A DNA stretch of 5,149 nucleotides from positions 1 to 5,149 of the forward strand of contig JAATVS010000014.1 of NCBI GenBank assembly GCA_014523695.1. The letters are read 5' to 3'. The notes beneath the pieces are model-generated. The model was not told the origin of the DNA and searched no databases. It worked only from the letters and a program-made list of their open reading frames with translations. A program made the position numbers and the translations under genes. This DNA comes from Nitrososphaerales archaeon TH5895. Lineage in GTDB: Archaea; Thermoproteota; Nitrososphaeria; Nitrososphaerales; Nitrososphaeraceae. Of the stretch, positions 1-3,967 are shown one piece after another (the stretch's first letter is position 1; each line of letters begins with the position of its first letter).

Positions 1-243
1 ACAGAAGCCCTTTCTCTATTTGACTGCAATTTCTTATTTCCAAACTAAAGGGATTAAAATATACATGAATCAGAAGTTGATCGTACTGCAATCTAGTAGT
101 ATTTTAACCAAAATCACTCAACAGAATGAAACCAAGAAACGATTATTCAAGTACTCATGGTAAGAATTTGAAAACGACTTCCTGGGCTATATATCATTTT
201 GGGCCTTCATGGACCATTTTGTCTTTGAATCTCACCGATATGA

Positions 244-642
244 TTAGCTAGATATTATTTTCCTGACTCTTTCGACTAGTTTTTGATTCTCTATAGGCTT
301 ACGCATGAATCCGTCAGCGCCTACGCTATTGAAAATGTCGCTATAGTCCCCATAGAACATTTCGCCTGCTGTCAAAAAACATATCTTTGCATTATGGTCG
401 ATTTTTTTTAGCTCACGGTATAATGCAAGGCCATTGAGATGAGGCATCTTTATATCAAGTATTATAAGCCCATAAACGCCGGGACGAAAATTCTGAAGGA
501 CTTCTCTAGGATCACTATAGGAATCAACCTTGAAACCATTAGTTTCCAGAACCATATGCAAAGAGATATTTACGTCCAGCTCGTCGTCTACGACCAAAAT
601 TCGGTCCTGCGAAGGATTTTCTTGTTCGATCTTAGAAGACAT
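244..642 (-). CDS. Single-domain response regulator (CheY-like receiver)
   Basis: A 132-residue protein that is almost entirely one receiver (REC) domain, a cytoplasmic phospho-switch of two-component signalling. All signature residues are visible: the acidic pair D19/D20 after the ILVV strand, the phosphoacceptor D63 in LDIKMP, the switch threonine T91 in FLTAG, and the lysine K115 in the K-P pair. About 12 variable residues precede the domain and nothing follows it, so no DNA-binding or enzymatic output is attached. It must act by protein-protein contact or pass phosphate on. Such lone receivers are common in soil ammonia-oxidising archaea. No histidine kinase lies in the window, so its partner is unknown. 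The ATG start is supported by a GAGGT ribosome-binding site 10 bases upstream. The stop is TAA. Family assignment is very sure; the pathway is unknown. Confidence 0.95.
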   Translation of the reverse strand: MSSKIEQENPSQDRILVVDDELDVNISLHMVLETNGFKVDSYSDPREVLQNFRPGVYGLIILDIKMPHLNGLALYRELKKIDHNAKICFLTAGEMFYGDYSDIFNSVGADGFMRKPIENQKLVERVRKIISS

Positions 643-652
643 AGTCTTTCTT

Positions 653-657
653 ACCTC
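653..657 (-). promoter_or_regulatory. Shine-Dalgarno site of the response regulator
   Basis: On the minus strand GAGGT lies 10 bases before the ATG at 642. It matches the anti-SD sequence and fixes the start of the receiver protein. It is the clearest ribosome-binding site in the window; most other genes here show none, as expected for short-leader or leaderless archaeal transcripts. Confidence 0.5.
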
Positions 658-688
658 TTACGTCACCTAAACAAACAAGAAAGAAATA

Positions 689-698
689 CCTTAAATGG
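689..698 (-). promoter_or_regulatory. Possible TATA box of the response regulator
   Basis: The minus strand reads CCATTTAAGG here. An archaeal TATA box centred near 693 would start transcription near 667. That gives a leader of about 25 bases that still contains the GAGGT ribosome-binding site. The spacing is consistent, but the motif is short and was identified by eye only. Confidence 0.3.
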
Positions 699-818
699 TA
701 TTATCATATTCAATAATGAGGTACATTTAAAGCTCATCCATAAAAAAAAGTCCCCGTTTAGCATCATACGTATCATAGTCTTCAAGAGAGATAAACTTTG
801 CTAGGTCTCGCTCCTAAG

Positions 819-827
819 TTTAAGTAT
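819..827 (+). promoter_or_regulatory. Possible TATA box of small ORF 874-993
   Basis: TTTAAGTAT on the plus strand resembles an archaeal TATA box. Centred near 823, it would start transcription near 850, about 24 bases before the ATG at 874. An AAGGTGGG stretch at 853-860 falls inside that leader and could serve as a loose ribosome-binding site with 13-base spacing. Confidence 0.25.
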
Positions 828-873
828 GATTAATTAGGGAGTGTTCCATTTCAAGGTGGGATGTTTAGTGCAT

Positions 874-993
874 ATGATAAATAGCAAGAAAAATAAGTCG
901 TTGTTAGGACGTCTGATTAGATCATTGATTTACTATCCATATAGATTCAACTCTAGAGACTATCACAATATAGTCGTGGAGAAGCTTAGCTAA
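874..993 (+). CDS. Doubtful small ORF, 39 residues
   Basis: This is an ATG-to-TAA ORF of 39 codons in the gap between two minus-strand genes. The product is basic: residues 1-8 are MINSKKNK, followed by a stretch at 10-23 rich in Leu, Ile, Arg and Tyr (GRLIRSLIYYPY) that could form a short amphipathic helix, then a polar tail with RDYHN. A TATA-like TTTAAGTAT at 819-827 and a purine-rich AAGGTGGG at 853-860 precede it. I recognise no family. ORFs of this length arise by chance, so the case rests on the upstream elements and the protein-like composition. An alternative is a non-coding leader or unexpressed spacer. Confidence 0.25.
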   Translation: MINSKKNKSLLGRLIRSLIYYPYRFNSRDYHNIVVEKLS

Positions 994-1041
994 GAGCGTT
1001 CTTTATCATAGGTCCTTTGTCAAGAACTATGTTGAATGCCT

Positions 1042-1347
1042 CTACGGCTTGTACCAATCTGAAAACTTGCTTGCATTTTTTCCACCTCTTCTAAACGGAA
1101 GCTGATTCCAATAAAATCTGCTATAATTATAGAGAAGAGAGTAATGCTTTGAAACAAAGCCGATGACAATGGATATTATCCCTCCTATTAAGAAACGGTA
1201 TCCTATTATTTTGAATCCTTCCGACTCTTGTTGCGGTAGCACCATATTTGCTATCCAGAGGCAGGCGAGGCTAAAAGTGACTATCACAATGCCCGCGACA
1301 ATAAGAGGCTTAAACAAAAGATCTTGTTGTTGCCGATCCGTTGTCAT
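1042..1347 (-). CDS. Small two-helix membrane protein, unknown function
   Basis: A 101-residue protein with two clear transmembrane segments: about residues 12-37 (long, rich in Val, Ile, Leu and Ala) and about 48-66 (FLIGGIISIVIGF). The loop between them, QQESEG, is polar and acidic. The N-terminus carries R5, and the C-terminal tail (67-101) is rich in Tyr, Trp, Arg and Lys, including RRGGK. By the positive-inside rule both ends face the cytoplasm, with a short extracellular loop. No catalytic or metal-binding motif is visible and I do not recognise the family. The ATG start fits a TATA-like box that predicts transcription beginning only a few bases upstream, so the mRNA is probably leaderless. 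It is separated by about 190 bases from the wHTH gene upstream and is probably its own unit. Confidence 0.75.
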   Translation of the reverse strand: MTTDRQQQDLLFKPLIVAGIVIVTFSLACLWIANMVLPQQESEGFKIIGYRFLIGGIISIVIGFVSKHYSLLYNYSRFYWNQLPFRRGGKNASKFSDWYKP

Positions 1348-1370
1348 CTGGTCTCAATACATGGCTCTTT

Positions 1371-1380
1371 CATTTAATTC
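1371..1380 (-). promoter_or_regulatory. Possible TATA box of the two-helix membrane protein
   Basis: On the minus strand GAATTAAATG follows a purine-rich GAAG, resembling an archaeal BRE/TATA pair. Centred near 1376, it predicts a transcription start near 1350, about three bases before the ATG at 1347. That implies a leaderless mRNA, in line with the absence of a ribosome-binding site before this gene. Confidence 0.35.
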
Positions 1381-1523
1381 CTTCTTCAATATCAGTGGAC
1401 TACAAACTGACTTTAAGATCATTTCGAATAATCCCTACAGGCCTTACTAGAGCAGGAAACAAAGAATTCCGACTGGTTTACTGAAATATTGATACAGGTC
1501 CTAACGGTAAATCTATTCCTCAA

Positions 1524-1541
1524 TGATTTTTTCGAAAATCA
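1524..1541 (-). terminator. Small hairpin at the stop codon of the wHTH gene
   Basis: A perfect 7-base inverted repeat (TGATTTT / AAAATCA) with a 4-base loop spans the TGA stop of the winged-helix gene. On the minus strand the loop is CGAA. It may mark the transcript 3' end. The stem is A/T-rich and no long T-run follows, so it could be incidental. Confidence 0.25.
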
Positions 1542-1784
1542 GTCTACGCTATCAACGTAATCAATTTTTATATCCCCTGGAGAGACTTCTATTCTACGTT
1601 TATGTTTTTCGATCCAGGAGACCCTAATTAGCCCAAATATTTCGAGGTCAAGTAGTATCTTATTGAATGTGTCATCGGTCACTTGAATTTCCTCCTTGTT
1701 GAGACTATTCAAGAGTTCTACATCAGTGATGTTTCCTGCTTGCTTTATCCTTTCAAATATCAGATTTCGAAGTGGGAATTTCAT
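1539..1784 (-). CDS. Small winged-helix DNA-binding protein
   Basis: An 81-residue protein occupied by one winged helix-turn-helix fold. Visible elements are: helix 1 at about 4-17 (PLRNLIFERIKQAG), helix 2 at about 20-29 (TDVELLNSLNK), the likely recognition helix at about 36-51 (TDDTFNKILLDLEIFGLI) and a basic beta-wing at about 53-66 with the KHKRR cluster. The D-L-E-I-F-G-L-I run before the wing is typical of short wHTH proteins found across ammonia-oxidising archaea. It probably binds DNA as a transcription factor; the target is unknown. The ATG at 1784 overlaps the stop of a 55-codon upstream ORF in an ATGA arrangement, suggesting translational coupling. A TTTAAA box inside that ORF could also give it its own promoter. 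Fold assignment is confident; role is inferred. Confidence 0.85.
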   Translation of the reverse strand: MKFPLRNLIFERIKQAGNITDVELLNSLNKEEIQVTDDTFNKILLDLEIFGLIRVSWIEKHKRRIEVSPGDIKIDYVDSVD

Positions 1785-1948
1785 CTAATTGTGTCTCGGA
1801 GAATGTAATTATTCTTAGTTGCCTTTAAACGCTTCTCGGTACTAGTTGATCTGTACTGATTTATTTGTCTCTTCCTAATATTGACTTCGCCAGAATCAAA
1901 ATTCCATCTAAAGGCAGACAATTTTGATATTTCATTATACATTTTCAT
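1781..1948 (-). CDS. Small basic ORF coupled to the wHTH gene, 55 residues
   Basis: Reading the minus strand from the ATG at 1948 gives 55 codons ending in TGA, whose first two bases are the TG of the wHTH ATG (4-base ATGA overlap). The product is hydrophilic and basic: 13 Lys/Arg against 5 Asp/Glu. It has a basic stretch NIRKRQ (about 23-28) and a second basic region around EKRLKATK (38-45). It has no membrane segment and no Cys. I recognise no family. ATG codons at 1948 and 1942 and a GTG at 1951 could all start it; the frame stays open back to a TAA at 2000-2002. Codon use (AGA, AGG, AAT, ATA) matches the neighbours. Evidence for reality is the exact stop/start overlap and a promoter-like region upstream. 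Against it is the short length. It may be a nucleic-acid-binding partner or a translational leader peptide of the wHTH gene. Confidence 0.45.
   Translation of the reverse strand: MKMYNEISKLSAFRWNFDSGEVNIRKRQINQYRSTSTEKRLKATKNNYILRDTIR
1824..1829 (-). promoter_or_regulatory. Possible internal TATA box of the wHTH gene
   Basis: GTTTAAAG on the minus strand, preceded by purine-rich GAAGC, would start transcription near 1800, giving the wHTH gene a leader of about 16 bases. It lies inside the 55-codon ORF, so it is either a second promoter for the wHTH gene alone or a chance match within coding sequence. Confidence 0.25.
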
Positions 1949-1995
1949 CACTCTATTTTTTTTGCAAGTGCACCAAATTAAAGGATTAATTCTGC

Positions 1996-2005
1996 TATTT
2001 TATAT
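1996..2005. promoter_or_regulatory. TATA-like element in the divergent promoter region
   Basis: TATTTTATAT reads as a TATA box in both directions (ATATAAAATA on the minus strand). On the plus strand it predicts a transcription start near 2027, upstream of mpgP. On the minus strand it predicts a start near 1975, about 27 bases before the small ORF at 1948. A second minus-strand candidate, CCTTTAATTT at about 1975-1984, would give that ORF an almost leaderless transcript. The orientation in use cannot be decided by eye. Confidence 0.35.
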
Positions 2006-2126
2006 CCTGGAAAGTGGTAGTGTGGATGGCTCTGACTACTACGAAATTTGACCGTAACGTCCATGGTTGTACCGCAGAATTCGTAATCAAGAAATAAGTG
2101 TAGGGGATTGGATTTCTTATCTACAA

Positions 2127-2951
2127 ATGAATTATTCTACTTTGCAAAAGATAGTTTTCAGCGATATTGATGGAACCCTTATAGATATACACAATGGTAA
2201 ATTTGAAGGGACCGATCTGCTGGTAAAAAAATTGGCAAAGATGGGGATTCCGGTCATCCTTTGTTCTGCCAAGACCCGTGACGAGCAGGAATACATAAGA
2301 AATAAGCTTGAATTGTCTGACCCTTTCATAATCGAAAATGGAGGAGCAGTGGTGATCCCAGATGGGTATTTTGACGAATTTGAAATTGCACCTCATACTA
2401 GGAATAACGGCTACCATCTTATTGAAATAGGAGGTCGTTCAAGTGAAATAAGAAAGCGACTAGCCAGGATTAGAGAGGAGCTCCAGATTAAATTTAAAGG
2501 GACGACAGATATGGCTTTGGAGGAAATTAGTAAGAAGGTACAAATTCCAATGCCCTTCGCAAAGAGAATGTCAATGCGCGAGTACGGGGAAACAATCCTA
2601 GAAATAGATCCATCTGACTTGAGAATGTTAGCTAAGTTCTGCAGAGAAAATGGCTTAAAAATAATACATGGAGGGAGGTTCATCGATATCACCCTGGGAA
2701 ACGACAAAGGGAAGGCTACCAGAGTGCTAATTGATCTCTTCAAAAGAAAGTACCAATCAGAAAGGACCATATTTATCGGGTTGGGGGATAGTGAAAACGA
2801 TCTACCCATGCTAAAATTAATGGACGTTCCCATGTTAGTCCAAAGAGCCGATGGTTCATGGTGCAACACGAAGCTAAAAAATGTAATCCGTGCTAGCGGA
2901 ATAGGGCCCAGAGGATGGAAAAATTCATTTAATTTCATCATAAAGTTATGA
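2127..2951 (+). CDS. mpgP: Mannosyl-3-phosphoglycerate phosphatase
   Basis: This cytoplasmic HAD-superfamily phosphatase removes phosphate from mannosyl-3-phosphoglycerate to give the compatible solute mannosylglycerate. Counting from the ATG at 2127 (274 residues), the HAD motifs are all present: motif I D13-I-D15-G-T, motif II at S47 in CSAKTR, motif III lysine in NDKGKA (K194/K196), and motif IV GD221SEND225. Family hallmarks also appear: TRDEQEY (50-56), IIENGG (68-73), REYGETILE (151-159) and a GIGPRGW tail (258-264). These, with the C2B-type cap between motifs II and III, match archaeal MpgP of about 240-275 residues. The frame opens earlier at a TTG (2067), which would add 20 residues not expected before motif I; I prefer the ATG because it places motif I at residue 13, as in relatives. 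A purine-rich TAGGGG lies about 20 bases before it. The synthase gene mpgS is absent from the window. A glucosyl-phosphoglycerate substrate is a less likely alternative. Confidence 0.94.
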   Translation: MNYSTLQKIVFSDIDGTLIDIHNGKFEGTDLLVKKLAKMGIPVILCSAKTRDEQEYIRNKLELSDPFIIENGGAVVIPDGYFDEFEIAPHTRNNGYHLIEIGGRSSEIRKRLARIREELQIKFKGTTDMALEEISKKVQIPMPFAKRMSMREYGETILEIDPSDLRMLAKFCRENGLKIIHGGRFIDITLGNDKGKATRVLIDLFKRKYQSERTIFIGLGDSENDLPMLKLMDVPMLVQRADGSWCNTKLKNVIRASGIGPRGWKNSFNFIIKL

Positions 2952-2970
2952 TAGAAGTTCGTGAAACCTT

Positions 2971-2982
2971 ACTACTACTACT
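2971..2982. repeat. Short (ACT)4 trinucleotide run
   Basis: Four consecutive ACT units lie 20 bases after the mpgP stop and run into the palindrome TACTAGTA (2979-2986). A related ACTACTAC occurs at 2035-2042 before mpgP. The run is too short to be a typical microsatellite; no function is evident. Confidence 0.4.
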
Positions 2983-3131
2983 AGTACATATTTGAATGGA
3001 GTGTAAATAGTAAAAGCATTTCCTAGTATAGAAACATAGTGCGCAATATCTGCTCTGCTAACTATCTTAATTCATAATTTACCAGATCAAATTTATTAGG
3101 TAATGAACAAATTCTACATCAGAACAGTTAG

Positions 3132-3560
3132 TTATCTCCATTCTTCCAGTAGGCTGTCATCTCTATAATTATTAGGATCAAGTCTGAATCCAGAAGTTCT
3201 TTCTCGTGGAACATCATTTAGTTTCAAATAATACTCTAATTTCCTCTTCTTAAACTGCCTAGAAAGCCAGTGGACAAACTGCTGCTCCAACATTGATCCT
3301 TCTTCTTTTTTCATATCTGGGAAGATACTAAATAGTGAATAAACAAGATCTGGGTCTAAACACAATTCAAAGAACTCCCATCCCATCGAAATTCCTGTTG
3401 AATAACACTGAAATTCGACCTTCGTCTTCGCACCCAATTCAAGATCTCCGATAAATTTGATTATTTTACCTCTTTCCTTCTCAAAACTATGACAGGAACC
3501 AGTAATCACAATCACGGGGTCTCGCTTGGTAGGTATCCGATTCAATGCGATATATTTCAC
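3132..3560 (-). CDS. Conserved-looking protein of unknown function, 142 residues
   Basis: A soluble-looking 142-residue protein that I do not recognise. It has a hydrophobic beta-strand-like segment followed by small and polar residues, VIVITGSCHSFEKE (about 16-29), and a middle region with YSTGISMGWEFFELCLDPDLVYSLFSIFPD (written as 53-82). The C-terminal half is likely helical and charged (LEQQFVHWLSRQFKKRK, 91-107), and the tail is polar (118-142). Cysteines are C23, C52 and C67. There are no membrane segments, signal peptide or recognised catalytic motif. The first possible start is a GTG at 3560 because a TAA lies two codons upstream. AAGGA abuts this GTG with no spacing, and a TATA-like box at 3569-3579 would start transcription inside the frame near 3547, so a start at the TTG of residue 6 (3545) is possible. 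It converges on mpgP with a 180-base gap. Confidence 0.78.
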   Translation of the reverse strand: MKYIALNRIPTKRDPVIVITGSCHSFEKERGKIIKFIGDLELGAKTKVEFQCYSTGISMGWEFFELCLDPDLVYSLFSIFPDMKKEEGSMLEQQFVHWLSRQFKKRKLEYYLKLNDVPRERTSGFRLDPNNYRDDSLLEEWR

Positions 3561-3567
3561 TCCTTAC

Positions 3568-3579
3568 GATATAAAAGTA
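3568..3579 (+). promoter_or_regulatory. TATA-like box between the 142-residue gene and ORF 3631-3813
   Basis: GATATAAAAGTA on the plus strand resembles an archaeal TATA box. It would start transcription near 3600, about 31 bases before the ATG at 3631. Read on the minus strand (TACTTTTATATC) it would start transcription near 3547, just inside the 142-residue gene. The plus direction therefore fits the annotated starts better, although a shorter minus-strand protein is possible. Confidence 0.35.
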
Positions 3580-3630
3580 CTCTTTGGTCAATTCCCGCAA
3601 AGAGCACAACTTACATGAGCTATACTTACC

Positions 3631-3813
3631 ATGAGTCCCACAACAGTTAGCTCAAAAGATCAGGGAGGAACAGGAGTAATTCAGAGAATTCAGGATGCCA
3701 TTTGCGTCGTAATTAGAGTCAAAAAATCCCATCGTTCAAGAATTAACATTATCGCAAGGGGTATTGATATTAATTCAATAAAAGGATCCTTATTTCCTAT
3801 TATGCTAGTATAG
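3631..3813 (+). CDS. Possible small protein, 60 residues, unknown
   Basis: An ATG-to-TAG ORF of 60 codons in an otherwise gene-free 400-base gap, divergent from the 142-residue gene. The N-terminus is polar (MSPTTVSSKDQGG), followed by alternating hydrophobic residues (IQDAICVVIRV, about 20-30), a basic KKSHRSR patch (31-37), and a hydrophobic-polar C-terminal part ending in LFPIMLV. It has no clear transmembrane helix and no recognised motif. A TGA five codons upstream leaves the ATG at 3631 as the first start in frame. Support comes from the TATA-like box at 3568-3579 at suitable distance, plausible composition, and codons such as AGA, ATT and GGA that match the neighbours. There is no ribosome-binding site. 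It could be a chance ORF. Confidence 0.33.
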   Translation: MSPTTVSSKDQGGTGVIQRIQDAICVVIRVKKSHRSRINIIARGIDINSIKGSLFPIMLV

Positions 3814-3948
3814 GATAAGACAGTTTTTATGGATACGTAGTACTCGTTGTGTCCGGCATTATACGCCAACTCATATCAATATGGGCATCTTTGCGTCTGA
3901 GAAACGTGTCATGTAAATTCCTGGATTTGACTTGTAAAGTGGGCGGTA

Positions 3949-3960
3949 CGAGAAGAAAAA
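3949..3960 (-). terminator. Possible T-rich terminator of the duplicated membrane protein
   Basis: On the minus strand GTTTTTCTTCTC begins about eight bases after the TGA stop at 3968. T-rich tracts without a required hairpin are the known archaeal termination signal. The tract is short, so this is a modest call. Confidence 0.35.
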
Positions 3961-3967
3961 CTGCCGA

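Larger units (their letters stand above)
643..1041. other. Intergenic region of about 400 bases
   Basis: The left end holds the leader and likely promoter of the receiver gene (minus strand). An A8 run sits at 742-749 (T8 on the minus strand). The middle and right hold a doubtful 39-codon plus-strand ORF (874-993) with a TTTAAGTAT box upstream, ending in a perfect 10-base palindrome CTTAGCTAAG (985-994). The remainder, about 995-1041, is the downstream flank of the membrane protein gene and shows no T-rich terminator. No tRNA-like or repeat structure was seen. Confidence 0.5.
3561..3967. other. Intergenic region of about 400 bases
   Basis: It lies between the stop of the duplicated membrane protein and the start of the 142-residue protein, both on the minus strand. 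It holds a bidirectional TATA-like element (3568-3579), a possible 60-codon plus-strand ORF (3631-3813), and a pyrimidine tract at 3949-3960 (minus strand) that may end the membrane protein transcript. On the minus strand only ORFs under 20 codons were found. A TATA-like AAGTATAGC on the minus strand near 3618-3627 is another candidate promoter for the 142-residue protein, with a start near 3597. No RNA gene was recognised. Confidence 0.5.

Noticed and set aside
65..163. Plus-strand ORF of 32 codons starting at an ATG
   Set aside because: It is short, and the TTAAAATATA stretch lies too close to the ATG to act as its promoter. The whole 1-243 stretch shows no other coding or RNA signal.
153..164. 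12-mer ACTCATGGTAAG repeated in inverted orientation at 3623-3634
   Set aside because: One or two shared 12-mers are expected by chance in about 5 kb counting both strands, and the flanks do not match.
663..767. Minus-strand ORF of 34 codons in the receiver's leader region
   Set aside because: It spans a T8 run and the likely TATA box of the receiver gene. Its hydrophobic composition follows from T-rich DNA.
439..804. Plus-strand ORF of 121 codons
   Set aside because: Its first half is antisense to the intact receiver gene and the rest runs through that gene's promoter. It has no recognisable motif, so it is treated as a chance reading frame.
1163..1450. Plus-strand ORF of 95 codons
   Set aside because: It is mostly antisense to the two-helix membrane protein, and its cysteine- and isoleucine-rich product shows no domain.
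1953..1963. T-run at about 1956-1963 considered as a plus-strand terminator
   Set aside because: No plus-strand gene ends upstream of it. It falls in the A-rich leader of the minus-strand small ORF.
2121..2941. Minus-strand ORFs (2121-2417, 2132-2329, 2411-2941)
   Set aside because: All are antisense to mpgP, which carries every HAD motif. Their sequences are unlike any family.
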